A stretch of 44,276 nt of DNA from assembly GCA_025934635.1 (NCBI GenBank), contig JAICWX010000030.1, forward strand, positions 1-44,276. The letters run 5' to 3'. Positions within the stretch are counted from its first letter, which is position 1. Every line of letters starts with the position of its first letter. Below are positions 31,748 to 39,850 of this stretch, in pieces. The translations under genes and the position numbers were made by a program. A model generated the notes under the pieces. The model saw only the letters and a program-made list of their open reading frames with translations, made no database searches and was not told where the DNA came from. The stretch is from Streptosporangiaceae bacterium. GTDB taxonomy: Bacteria; Actinomycetota; Actinomycetes; Streptosporangiales; Streptosporangiaceae.

Positions 31748-33391
31748 TCATTGCTGTTCCTCCTCCTCCGGGGCCGGCAGGTACACGCTGAACGTGCTGC
31801 CCTGGCCCAGCGTGCTCGCCACTTCCACGCGCCCGCCGTGCATCTCGGTCAGCACCTTGACGATCGACAGGCCAAGGCCGGTTCCCGGCAGCCCGGCCGT
31901 GCGCGCGTTGGACGCGCGGACGAACCGGCTGAAGAGCTGTCCGGCCTCCGCCTCGGGAATGCCGATGCCGCGGTCGGCCACGTCGATCCGCCACTGGCGG
32001 CCGTCGTACTCGGTCGTGACGCGCACCCGCTGGTTCCGGTGCGAGAACTTGACCGCGTTCGCGATCAGGTTGTCCATCACCTGCATCAGCCGCCGCTGGT
32101 CGCCCGGCACCTCCGGGCCGGTCCCGGTCCTGAAGTCGATGGCGATGCCCTGCTTGGCCGCGGCGGCCGACGCCGACCTGACCGCCTCGGCCGCGAGGTC
32201 CTCGACCGAGACCGGGGCCAGGTCCAGCGGCAGCGCCCCGGCCTCGAGCCGGTCCAGCATGAGCAGGTCGCCGACCAGCCGGTGCAGCCGGTCGGCGTTG
32301 CGCTCGATGATGTCCAGGAACCGGATCCCCTCGGGGGTCAGCCCGTCGGCCTCGCCCCTGATCAGCTCGGTGAACGAGACGATCGACGTCAGCGGGGTGC
32401 GCAGCTCGTGCGACACGATGGCCAGGAACTGGTTCCTGGCCTCGTCGAGCTTGCGCAGCCGCTCGTTCTGCTCGGTGAGCCGGCGCTGCGTCTCCAGGCG
32501 CTGCTGCTCGAGCTCGCTGCGGTCCGACATGTCCCAGGCCAGCCAGATGTCGCCGCGGTGCACGCCGTCGACCAGCACCGGCCAGTAGTCGCCCTCGATG
32601 GTGCGCCCGTCGGCGGACTGGATCTGCTCCCCGGTCAGCGGCTGCCGGGCGCGGATCACCGCGGCGATCCGCCGGGTGCACGCGACCGGGTCGGCGAACA
32701 GCTGCCCGATGTGCAGCAGGACCGCGACGGCGGGCGTCCCGGCCAGGCCGGACGGCTCGGCCAGGCCGAACATCTCCCCGAAGCTCTCGCTGACGTTGGT
32801 CACCGTGCCCTGCTCGTCGGTGATCAGCACACCCGGGATGGCCGAGGCGATCAGGCAGTTCAGCCGCTCGGTCTGGTCGGCCAGGGCCGCGTGCGAGCGC
32901 TCGAGCCGGGCGATGTCGTTGGCGTGCCTGATCTGGGTGGCCACGATGGCGGCCACCGCGTGCGCGGTCGCCCGCACCTCGTCGTCCCAGGCTGCCACGT
33001 CGCCGATCAGGGCCAGCGCACACAGGCACTGCCCGCCGACCGGCACCGAATGCACCAGCAGCACGCTGCCTGCCGGCTCCGTCGTCGCGGTCACCGTATC
33101 CCGGCGCGCCAGGGTCAGCGCGCCGATCCTGGCCAGCATCGCCTCGTCCACCGAACCCGGCGGGTGCATCGCCAGCACCGCGGGCGGCTGGCCGGCCGGC
33201 TGCCGCGGCGGCTGGAAGGCCAGCGCCGCCCGCAGGCCGAACGCGCCCACCAGCCGCTCCAGCACCGCGGGCAGCGCGCCGAGCGCGGTGTCGTCCCGCA
33301 TGATCTGACCCACGGCGAAGTCGAGCACGGCCGCTGCGGCCCCGCTCTTCGTCACCGGGTCCGGTACCGTCCTCGCCCGAGGTGCCCCCAT
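31748..33391 (-). CDS. Cytosolic sensor histidine kinase (GAF-PAS-HisKA-HATPase)
   Basis: 547 residues from ATG 33391. There is no membrane helix. Residues about 15-170 look like a GAF domain, and about 175-295 like a PAS domain (LITDEQGTVTNVSESFGEMFG). A coiled coil (RSELEQQRLETQRRLTEQNERL) leads to HisKA with H328 in VSHELRTPL, and the ATPase has N-box NLIANAVKFS, DRGIGIP and GTGLGLSI. It therefore senses an internal signal, perhaps redox or a ligand. The longer TTG start at 33421 is possible, but TACGAT lies at -12 to -7 of ATG 33391, matching a leaderless transcript. Operon: kinase, OmpR regulator, lone receiver. Confidence 0.92.
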   Translation of the reverse strand: MGAPRARTVPDPVTKSGAAAAVLDFAVGQIMRDDTALGALPAVLERLVGAFGLRAALAFQPPRQPAGQPPAVLAMHPPGSVDEAMLARIGALTLARRDTVTATTEPAGSVLLVHSVPVGGQCLCALALIGDVAAWDDEVRATAHAVAAIVATQIRHANDIARLERSHAALADQTERLNCLIASAIPGVLITDEQGTVTNVSESFGEMFGLAEPSGLAGTPAVAVLLHIGQLFADPVACTRRIAAVIRARQPLTGEQIQSADGRTIEGDYWPVLVDGVHRGDIWLAWDMSDRSELEQQRLETQRRLTEQNERLRKLDEARNQFLAIVSHELRTPLTSIVSFTELIRGEADGLTPEGIRFLDIIERNADRLHRLVGDLLMLDRLEAGALPLDLAPVSVEDLAAEAVRSASAAAAKQGIAIDFRTGTGPEVPGDQRRLMQVMDNLIANAVKFSHRNQRVRVTTEYDGRQWRIDVADRGIGIPEAEAGQLFSRFVRASNARTAGLPGTGLGLSIVKVLTEMHGGRVEVASTLGQGSTFSVYLPAPEEEEQQ

Positions 33392-33397
33392 GGGACC

Positions 33398-33403
33398 ATC
33401 GTA
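33398..33403 (-). promoter_or_regulatory. -10 box for a leaderless histidine kinase transcript
   Basis: TACGAT on the minus strand ends 6 nt before ATG 33391. Two direct GTGATT copies lie just upstream in an AT-rich patch and might bind a regulator. Confidence 0.5.
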
Positions 33404-33612
33404 AATCACAAGTAGCAACAATCACGTAACCCACAGCCACCGCAGGCGCGGCGGTACCCCGGGCGCCCGGGAGGAGTATCATCGGCGATGGTGGTTCCGG
33501 CCGCCCCCGGGTCCGCGGGCAGAGCTCTAAGCTCACCGGTTGCGTTCAGCATCATCAGCGGCACGTCTTTCCTGCCCGAGCCAGCGGACCCCCGGGCGCG
33601 AGGAAGGACGCC

Positions 33613-35139
33613 ATGCCTGATGAGCCCCGGCCCGGGAAAGCACGTTCCCTGCCCGCTCGCCCCAGCCTGCGGCACCTGAAACTCGAGGCGAAGCACCGCC
33701 ACGCGGCGGGGGAGTTCGCCAGCCTGCACGACGCCCAGACGGCCATCGGCCGCGAGCACGGCCTGCCCGGCTGGGCCGCCCTCAAGCGGGCCTGCGACCT
33801 GCTCGCCAGCGGGACCGACGCCGAGGACGGCCCGGCCCTGGCCCACGTCCGGTGGATCATCGACCGGTTCCGCGGCGCCGACGGCGCGGGCTGGACGGCG
33901 CCCGGCGACGGCGAGCTCAGGCAGCATTTCGACGACCGCTTCCTGGCCGCCATCTCCGCCGGCCAGCTGGCCGCGGCGCTCGCCCAGCGCCCCGCCGACC
34001 TGCGGGCCGAGCTGACCGTCATCGGGCAGGCGCCGTGTGAGGCGCGGGTCCAGCTGGCCGGCCTGCGCTACGTCGCGATCGTCACCCCCGAGCCTCCGCA
34101 CCGGCTGATCGGGCTGCGCGGCTTCCCGCTCGCCGAGCGGATCACCGATCCCCGGGTCAAGGGGCCGCCCCCGGTCCGGGCGGCCGGCCGGCCGCCGCCC
34201 GAGCTCGGCGTCATCGCCGCCCGGGCCTGCGCCGAACTAGGGCTGCCCGCTCTGCTGCTGGCGGGCGGCGACCCCTACTGGGCGGTCGCCGCCGGCCACG
34301 CCCACCTGGATCGGGCGGTGCCCCTGGAACCCGGGCACGTGTTCCCGGTGCCCGGGGCGACCGCACTGGTCACCACGACCGCGGTGCTCCGGCTGGCCGC
34401 CGCGGGCCGCCTGGACCTGGACGACCCGGCCAACGCGCGGCTGCGCGCGGTCCGCCTGGCCGACGACTCGGTCACCATCAGGGAACTGCTCACCCACACC
34501 GGCGGCGTCGACAGCCCCGACGAGCTCTACGCCGACGCCGTCCCGGCCCTGGCGGAGGTCATGGGCCCGGTGATCGGCTGCGACGGCCCGCGCGGCATCC
34601 TGTGGCCGAGCAACGGCGGCTACGGCGTGCTCGGCCAGCTGATCGCCGACATCACCGGGATGCCGTACGCCCAGGCCGTCACCGGCCTGGTCCTCGACCC
34701 GCTGGGCATGCGCGACTCCCGGTTCCCGGCCCGCACCGCGGACATCCCCCCGGCCGCCGTCACCGGCTACACGGTCGCCCCCGATGGCGCCCTCGAGCCC
34801 TTCCCGCCCCAGGTCGCCACGATCCAGGCCGTGGCCGGCCTGTGGTCCACCGGCGCCGACCTGGTGCGCCTGGGCACCGGGTGGCCCGCCCTGCTGGGCC
34901 CCGCGCTGGCCCGCGAGGCGGTAACCCCGCAGGTGGACGCGCGGCCGGCCGGGCCCCTGATCGGCCTCGGGCTGCTGCTGGACGGCGGCACCACCGCGGA
35001 CGGCGGGTCCGGGATCGAAGCCGTCGCCCTGCTCCGCAGCCGGATCCGCGATCACCGCACCTTCGTCGTGCTCACCACCCGCGCGGTCACCGTCGAGTCC
35101 CTCGACGAGCAGCTCCGCCGGGTGTGGCTCCGTCACTGA
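33613..35139 (+). CDS. Beta-lactamase/PBP-fold protein lacking catalytic residues
   Basis: 508 residues. Residues 15-55 (SLRHLKLEAKHRHAAGEFASLHDAQTAIG...) form a short helical module seen at the N-terminus of other actinobacterial proteins. A central unclassified region (about 75-190) precedes a class C beta-lactamase/PBP-like domain (about 200-500) recognised by AVLRLAAAGRLDLDDP, IRELLTHTGG and YGVLGQLIADITG. The SxxK motif is replaced by G248-A-T-A251, and the Tyr of YxN by Pro (P332-S-N334), so serine hydrolase activity is very unlikely. It may be a binding or scaffold protein. RBS AGGAAGGA precedes ATG. It precedes the ABC genes by 53 bp and may be cotranscribed. Confidence 0.8.
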   Translation: MPDEPRPGKARSLPARPSLRHLKLEAKHRHAAGEFASLHDAQTAIGREHGLPGWAALKRACDLLASGTDAEDGPALAHVRWIIDRFRGADGAGWTAPGDGELRQHFDDRFLAAISAGQLAAALAQRPADLRAELTVIGQAPCEARVQLAGLRYVAIVTPEPPHRLIGLRGFPLAERITDPRVKGPPPVRAAGRPPPELGVIAARACAELGLPALLLAGGDPYWAVAAGHAHLDRAVPLEPGHVFPVPGATALVTTTAVLRLAAAGRLDLDDPANARLRAVRLADDSVTIRELLTHTGGVDSPDELYADAVPALAEVMGPVIGCDGPRGILWPSNGGYGVLGQLIADITGMPYAQAVTGLVLDPLGMRDSRFPARTADIPPAAVTGYTVAPDGALEPFPPQVATIQAVAGLWSTGADLVRLGTGWPALLGPALAREAVTPQVDARPAGPLIGLGLLLDGGTTADGGSGIEAVALLRSRIRDHRTFVVLTTRAVTVESLDEQLRRVWLRH

Positions 35140-35160
35140 ACTTCCGAAAGAAGGACCCCC

Positions 35161-35196
35161 ATGTACCAGCCTTACCCGGGCAGCGACACCCAATGA
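35161..35196 (+). CDS. 11-residue leader frame overlapping the ABC ATPase start
   Basis: ATG 35161 has AAGGA 5 nt upstream and encodes MYQPYPGSDTQ. Its TGA overlaps the ATPase ATG (ATGA, 35193-35196). The peptide looks like the first residues of the MYQPYPG-type actinobacterial membrane proteins, so it may be a relic. It could also couple translation into the ATPase, which has no ribosome binding site of its own. Confidence 0.35.
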   Translation: MYQPYPGSDTQ

Positions 35197-36101
35197 TCGA
35201 GGTCGACCAGCTCAGCAAGCGCTACGGCCCGGTCACCGCGGTCGACGACCTGAGCTTCACCGTCCGCCCCGGCCGGGTCACCGGCTTCCTCGGCCCGAAC
35301 GGCGCGGGCAAGAGCACCACCATGCGCATCATCCTGGGCCTGGATACGCCGACCGCCGGCCGGGCCCTGGTCGGCGGCCGCCGCTACGGCGGCCTGGTCC
35401 GCCCGCTGCGCGAGGTCGGCTCGCTGCTCGACGCGACCGCCCTGCACGCCGGCCGGACCGCCCGGGCCCACCTGCTGGCCGTCGCCCAGTCCAACGGGAT
35501 ACCGCGGGGGCGTGTCACCGAGGTGCTGCGGCTGGCCGGCCTGGAGGGGGTGGCCGGGCGCCGGGCCGGCGGCTTCTCGCTCGGCATGAAGCAGCGGCTC
35601 GGCATCGCCGCCGCCATGCTCGGCGACCCCCCGGTGCTGATGTTCGACGAGCCGGTGAACGGCCTGGACCCCGAGGGCATCCACTGGATCCGCGGTTTCT
35701 TCCGCGAACTGGCCGCCGACGGCCGCACCGTGCTGGTCTCCAGCCACCTGATGAGCGAGATGGCGCAGACCGCCGAGCACCTGGTCATCATCGGCCGCGG
35801 CCGGCTCCTGGCCGACCTGCCCGCCGCCGAGCTGATCGAGTCCAGCGCCCGCCACGACGTGCTGCTGCGGTCGCCCCGGGCGGCCGAACTGGCCCCGCTG
35901 ATCGCCGCCCGCGGCGGCACGGCGACCCCGCAGGACGACGGCGCGCTGGTGGTGACCGGCCTGGACGCGGCCGCCGTCGGCGAGCTGGCGGCCGGCCACG
36001 GCATCGCGCTGCACGCCCTGGTCCCCCGGCAGGCCTCCCTCGAGGACGTCTACCTGGATATCACCGGCGACAGCACCGACTACCGGGCGGGGCTGTCATG
36101 A
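35193..36101 (+). CDS. ABC transporter ATP-binding protein
   Basis: 302 residues. Walker A GPNGAGKST (34-42), signature FSLGMKQRLG, Walker B VLMFDEP and the H-loop in SSHLMSEM are all intact. The C-terminal about 80 residues match the regulatory extension of ABC-2 (DRA/bacitracin-type) ATPases. It energises the membrane partner encoded next. Start and stop overlap neighbours (ATGA at both ends), implying tight coupling with the leader frame and the permease. Confidence 0.94.
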   Translation: MIEVDQLSKRYGPVTAVDDLSFTVRPGRVTGFLGPNGAGKSTTMRIILGLDTPTAGRALVGGRRYGGLVRPLREVGSLLDATALHAGRTARAHLLAVAQSNGIPRGRVTEVLRLAGLEGVAGRRAGGFSLGMKQRLGIAAAMLGDPPVLMFDEPVNGLDPEGIHWIRGFFRELAADGRTVLVSSHLMSEMAQTAEHLVIIGRGRLLADLPAAELIESSARHDVLLRSPRAAELAPLIAARGGTATPQDDGALVVTGLDAAAVGELAAGHGIALHALVPRQASLEDVYLDITGDSTDYRAGLS

Positions 36102-36889
36102 GCGCCCGGACTCAGGCCAGCCCGTCGCTGGCCACCCGGGCGATGGACCTGCTGGCGTCGGAATGGACCAAGTTCCGTTCGGTCCGCTCGACCTACTGGG
36201 CGCTGCTGGTCGCGGTGGTCACTCCGGTCGCGGTCAGCGCCGTGGTGGCCTTCGCCTTCGCCGGCCCCCCCAAGTCAGGCCCCCCGCCCGACCCGCTGCT
36301 GCCCGGCGTCATCAGCCTGGAGTACGCGGTGATCGCCGTCAGCGCCCTGGGCGTCCTGATGTTCACCGGCGAGTACAGCACCGGGCTGATCCGGGTCACG
36401 TTCACCGCCGCCCCGCGCCGCCGGGCGGTGCTGGCGGCCAAGGCGGCCGTGCTCGGCGCGGTCACGCTGGCCGCGGGCGAGGTGGTCGCCTTCATCTCGT
36501 TCGGCCTGGTCCAGGCGGTCCTGGCCGGCCACCGCGAAGGCGTGTCCCTGGGTCACCCGGGCGTCCCCGGGGCGGTGCTCTGCGCCGGCCTGCTGCTGTG
36601 CGTATGCGCCCTGCTCGGCCTGGCCCTCGGCGCCGTCACCCGGCACACCGCGGGCGGCATCGCCGCCACCATCGCGGTGATCGCGGTGCCCGCCATCGCC
36701 GGCCTGCTGCCGTCGCCCTGGAGCGGCCGGATCGGCCGGTTCACCCTGCTGGAGGCGGCCCAGCAGGTCAGCACCCTGCACCCGTCGGCGAACCTGCTCG
36801 CCCCCGTCTGGTCCCTGCTGGTCGTCCTGGCCTGGCCCGCCGCCGCCCTGGCCATAGCCGCCGTCCTCATCACCCGCCGCGATGCGTGA
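36098..36889 (+). CDS. ABC-2 type transporter permease
   Basis: 263 residues, about six membrane helices. The opening LLASEWTKFRSVRSTYWALL is typical of ABC-2 permeases of the exporter class, followed by FTGEYSTGLIRVTFTAAPRR. It forms a two-gene exporter with the ATPase upstream; substrate unknown, possibly an antimicrobial or lipid. The ATGA overlap couples translation. The convergent EamA frame runs into it from the other strand. Confidence 0.9.
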   Translation: MSARTQASPSLATRAMDLLASEWTKFRSVRSTYWALLVAVVTPVAVSAVVAFAFAGPPKSGPPPDPLLPGVISLEYAVIAVSALGVLMFTGEYSTGLIRVTFTAAPRRRAVLAAKAAVLGAVTLAAGEVVAFISFGLVQAVLAGHREGVSLGHPGVPGAVLCAGLLLCVCALLGLALGAVTRHTAGGIAATIAVIAVPAIAGLLPSPWSGRIGRFTLLEAAQQVSTLHPSANLLAPVWSLLVVLAWPAAALAIAAVLITRRDA

Positions 36890-37738
36890 GCCCCCGGCAT
36901 CCCGGGCCAGCATGACCCCGGCCAGCGCCACCGCCCCGCCCGCCAGCTCGACCGGCCCGGGGACCTGCCCGAGCCAGGCCAGCGAGATGACGATGGCCAC
37001 CGCCGGCACCAGGTAGAGCGACAGGGTGACCCGCCCCACGTCCATCCGGGCCATGGCGTAGGCCCACAGCACGAACCCCGCCGCCGACGGCGCCAGCCCC
37101 AGGAAGACCGCCGCGCCAATGGCCGCCCCGCCAGCCTCCGGCAGAGCACGGACCAGCGACCCCGTCCACGGCAGGATGAACACGGTCCCGGCCCCCATGG
37201 CGTACGCGGTCACCTCGAAGCTGGTGTACCGCGCCAGCAGCGGCTTCTGCGCGGTGTGGAAGATCGCCTGCAGCACCGCCGCCGCCAGCACCACCAGCGC
37301 CGATACCCCGAACCCGAGCCCGTGCGATGCCGCGATGAGCGCGGTCCCCGCCAGCGCGACCGCACTGCCCGCCCACCGCCGCCCGCTCGCCCGCTCACCC
37401 AGGAACGCCACCGCCAGCAGGCTCGAATACACCGGCGCCGTCGCCACCAGCAGCGAAGCCGTCCCGGCCGGCACCACCCGCTCCCCGGCGTTGAGCAGCA
37501 GCTGATACCCCGTCATCCCCGCCAGCCCGCACACCGCGATCAACGGCAGATCCCGCCCCGCCGGCCTGCGTACCCCCAGGAACGGCGCCGCGAGCGCCAG
37601 CGCCGCCGAGGCCACCTCCAGCCGGGCCACCGCCAGCCCGCCCGGCCCGAGCCCGGCCACCCCGACCGTGATGGCCGGGAACGCACTGGCCCACAGCACG
37701 ACCGTTCCCGCCGCGGCGAGGTTCGCGAGCCTGCTCAT
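36890..37738 (-). CDS. EamA/DMT family transporter; 3' end uncertain
   Basis: About 283 residues to the expected end, ten membrane helices in two EamA repeats (WASAFPAITVGVAGLGPGGLAVARLE and the later AYAMGAGTVFILPW region). It exports amino acids or other small metabolites. Start ATG 37738. After GGAVALAGVMLARDAGG the frame has no stop and continues about 200 more residues of low-complexity sequence to 36275, deep into the opposite permease gene. Two TGA triplets lie out of frame at 36867-36872. The real end may have been shifted by an indel. Divergent from a LysR gene, its likely regulator. Confidence 0.85.
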
Positions 37739-37809
37739 GAACCCAGTCTCGGCCCCCTCTCACTTAACGTCCAGTTACAGAATCATCGGTGACTGATAAG
37801 CTCAACTTC

Positions 37810-38751
37810 ATGCTCGATGTCCGCCGCCTCCGGGTCCTGCACGCGGTCAGCGCGTACGGCTCGGTGACCGCGGCCGCCACCGCCCTGGGCTACTCCGCCC
37901 CCGCCGTCAGCCAGCAGCTCGCCGCGCTGGAACGCGAGGTAGGAATGCGCCTGACCGAACGAGTGGGCCGGGGACTGGAACTGACCCCCGCCGCCATGAT
38001 CTTGGTCGGCCACACCGATGTGCTGCTCGCCCGGCTGGAATCGGCCGAAGCCGACCTGGCGGCCCTCAAGGACCAGGTCGCGGGCCAGGTCTCGCTGGCC
38101 GCGTTCCCGTCCGCCGCGGCCAGCTTCGTCCCGGCGGCCTGGGCCGCGCTGGCCAGTGCGGCGCCCCAGGTACAGCTCGACCTGACCGAGATGGAGCCGG
38201 AGGAATCGCTGCCCGCCGTGCTCCGCGGCGAGACCGACGTGGCCGTGGCCCACGAGTACGACCTGCTGCCCCGCCCGCTGGACCCCCTGTTCGAGCGGCG
38301 CGAACTGCGCACCGACCCCGTCCTGCTGGCTGTCCCCGCTGGTCACCCACTGGCAGCCACCGGCACCCCAGTCCCGCTCGAAGCGCTATCGGGCCTGCCG
38401 TTCCTCGCGCCGAGGGCCAGCACCAGCTGCGCCGAGATGATCCAGCGGGCCTGCGCCCGGGCCGGTTTCGTGCCCCGCGTCGTCGCCCGCGCCTCGGATT
38501 TCGCCGTCCTGCTCAGCCTGGTCGCCGCCGGCGCCGGCGTCACCCTGGTCCCCGCCCTGGCCGCTCCCCGGCCCCCTGAGGGCACCGGTCTGCGCGGTGT
38601 CGGCTTTCTCTGGCCCGCGGAGCCCGTCACCCGCCAGATCTTCGCCGTCAGCCGCCGCGGCGGCGACCGCAAGCCGGCCGTCCGCGTCGTCCTCGACGCC
38701 CTGGCCCACGAAGCCGCTAGGCCAGACCCAGGATCTCGCCGTGCGGGATGA
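37810..38751 (+). CDS. LysR family transcriptional regulator
   Basis: 313 residues from ATG 37810 (MLDVRRLRVLHAVSAYGSVTAAA), the usual LysR start; GTG 37789 would add seven unsupported residues. The HTH spans about 15-60 (ALGYSAPAVSQQLAALEREVG), and the effector-binding domain follows (SLAAFPSAAASFVPAAW... and AGAGVTLVPALA). TAAGCT at 37797-37802 may act as a -10 box near the start. It is divergent from EamA with 71 bp between, containing ATCA-N8-TGAT, so it probably controls that exporter. Its 3' end overlaps the convergent methyltransferase by 35 bp. Confidence 0.9.
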   Translation: MLDVRRLRVLHAVSAYGSVTAAATALGYSAPAVSQQLAALEREVGMRLTERVGRGLELTPAAMILVGHTDVLLARLESAEADLAALKDQVAGQVSLAAFPSAAASFVPAAWAALASAAPQVQLDLTEMEPEESLPAVLRGETDVAVAHEYDLLPRPLDPLFERRELRTDPVLLAVPAGHPLAATGTPVPLEALSGLPFLAPRASTSCAEMIQRACARAGFVPRVVARASDFAVLLSLVAAGAGVTLVPALAAPRPPEGTGLRGVGFLWPAEPVTRQIFAVSRRGGDRKPAVRVVLDALAHEAARPDPGSRRAG

Positions 38752-39526
38752 CGAACCAGGCGTCCTCGCTGTCCGCCCACCGCCGCCAGGCCCCGGCCAG
38801 CCGCTCCAGGTCTTCCCGGGTGGCCAGGCCGTGCTCCACCGCCCGCTCCCCGAACGGGGAATCCGTCAGCCGCTCGGCCCAGGAGTTCCCCCACCACACC
38901 CGGTCCTCGGCCCCGGTGTAGCACCAGGCACTGGCCGTGGCCTCGATCGTGGTGAACCCGGCCTGCCGGGCCCAGGCGAGCATGTGCCGGCCCGCGTCCG
39001 GCTCGCCGCCGATCGCCCGGGCCACGGCCCGGTAGAGCGCCTGCCATTCCGTCAGCCCGGGCTCGGCCGGGAACCAGATGAACCCGCCGTAGTCCCCGTC
39101 CCGCGCCGCGACCAGCCCGCCCGGCCGGCACACCCGCCGCATCTCCCGCAGCGCCGCGACCGGGTCGGACAGGTGCTGCATCACCTGGTGCGCGTGCACC
39201 ACGTCGAACGTCCCGTCCGGATAGCCCAGCCGGTACACATCCCCGGTCTCGAACCGGACGTTGTCCCGCCCCCGGCGCTCCGCCTCCTGCCGGGCCTGCG
39301 CCAGCACGCCCTCGGCCGCATCGATCCCGGTCACCTCGCCGTCCGGCACCAGGCCCGCCAGGTCGGCGGTAATCGTGCCAGGACCGCACCCGACGTCGAG
39401 CACCCGCGCGTCCGGCCGGAGCCGGGGCAGCAGGTATCCCGCCGAGTTCCCCGCCGTCCGCCACCGGTGCGACCGAAGCACGCTGTCGTGATGCCCATGC
39501 AGGTAAGTATCCGAGGTAGCTGCCAT
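38717..39526 (-). CDS. Class I SAM-dependent methyltransferase
   Basis: 269 residues. SAM-binding motif DVGCGPGT (44-51), then an acidic residue in VTGIDAAEG, and the post-motif segment YPDGTFDVVHAHQVMQHLSDP typical of UbiE/Methyltransf_11-type enzymes acting on small molecules. The C-terminal half (WYNSWAERL-like) is variable and sets the substrate, which is unknown. ATG 39526 follows a G-run on the minus strand. Two palindromes lie upstream (39544-39581), so the gene appears tightly regulated. Confidence 0.9.
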   Translation of the reverse strand: MAATSDTYLHGHHDSVLRSHRWRTAGNSAGYLLPRLRPDARVLDVGCGPGTITADLAGLVPDGEVTGIDAAEGVLAQARQEAERRGRDNVRFETGDVYRLGYPDGTFDVVHAHQVMQHLSDPVAALREMRRVCRPGGLVAARDGDYGGFIWFPAEPGLTEWQALYRAVARAIGGEPDAGRHMLAWARQAGFTTIEATASAWCYTGAEDRVWWGNSWAERLTDSPFGERAVEHGLATREDLERLAGAWRRWADSEDAWFVIPHGEILGLA

Positions 39527-39543
39527 CCCCCCATCATTCCCGT

Positions 39544-39558
39544 GTCCACCCAGTGGAC
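39544..39558. promoter_or_regulatory. Perfect inverted repeat upstream of the methyltransferase
   Basis: GTCCAC-CCA-GTGGAC, 6-bp arms and 3-bp spacer, 18-32 bp before the methyltransferase start on the minus strand. A likely operator, 7 bp from a second palindrome. Confidence 0.45.
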
Positions 39559-39565
39559 GCAAATA

Positions 39566-39581
39566 GTTTCACTATGTGAAC
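39566..39581. promoter_or_regulatory. IclR-type operator-like palindrome
   Basis: GTTTCACTATGTGAAC has TTCAC/GTGAA arms around TAT and resembles the semi-palindromes bound by IclR-family regulators. No such regulator gene is in the window. Confidence 0.4.
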
Positions 39582-39626
39582 AGCGGTGACGCTGGCCGGC
39601 CTGTTCGCAGGGCCGGGCGGCCGTGA

Positions 39627-39648
39627 CCCGCCGGCCCCGGCCGGCGGG
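39627..39648. terminator. 10-bp perfect GC stem between divergent units
   Basis: CCCGCCGGCC and GGCCGGCGGG are perfect complements with a 2-nt centre, followed by CGTTGCCCTTTT. It resembles a plus-strand terminator or an insulating hairpin between the methyltransferase promoter and the downstream operon. Confidence 0.45.
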
Positions 39649-39745
39649 CGTTGCCCTTTTAGCGAGAAATATGGCGATTAGTGCCAGCGTGAATTCGGGC
39701 CCCGGGTCCTGATCGGGGCATTGCGGATCAGCCGGCCGGGGTCTA

Positions 39746-39774
39746 CCTTAATTTGTTAAGGCGGTCGCTAGATT
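39746..39774 (+). promoter_or_regulatory. Promoter and operator of the lanthipeptide-like operon
   Basis: The perfect palindrome CCTTAA-TTTG-TTAAGG (39746-39761) is followed by TAGATT (39769-39774), a TANNNT -10 box, so the palindrome covers the -35 region. This is the only AT-rich promoter-like patch before the operon and suggests repression by an unknown dimeric regulator. Confidence 0.55.
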
Positions 39775-39850
39775 TCAGTACGACGGCGGGGCAGATCGCT
39801 GAATGCCATGGTCAGGGTCAGCGGAAGCGCTGTGGGGTGGGAGGCCGGCT

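Noticed and set aside
33488..33679. 63-residue plus-strand frame with a GGAGGA upstream
   Set aside because: It overlaps the start of the beta-lactamase-fold gene by 67 bp, looks like Pro/Ser/Ala-rich random sequence and shows no family feature.
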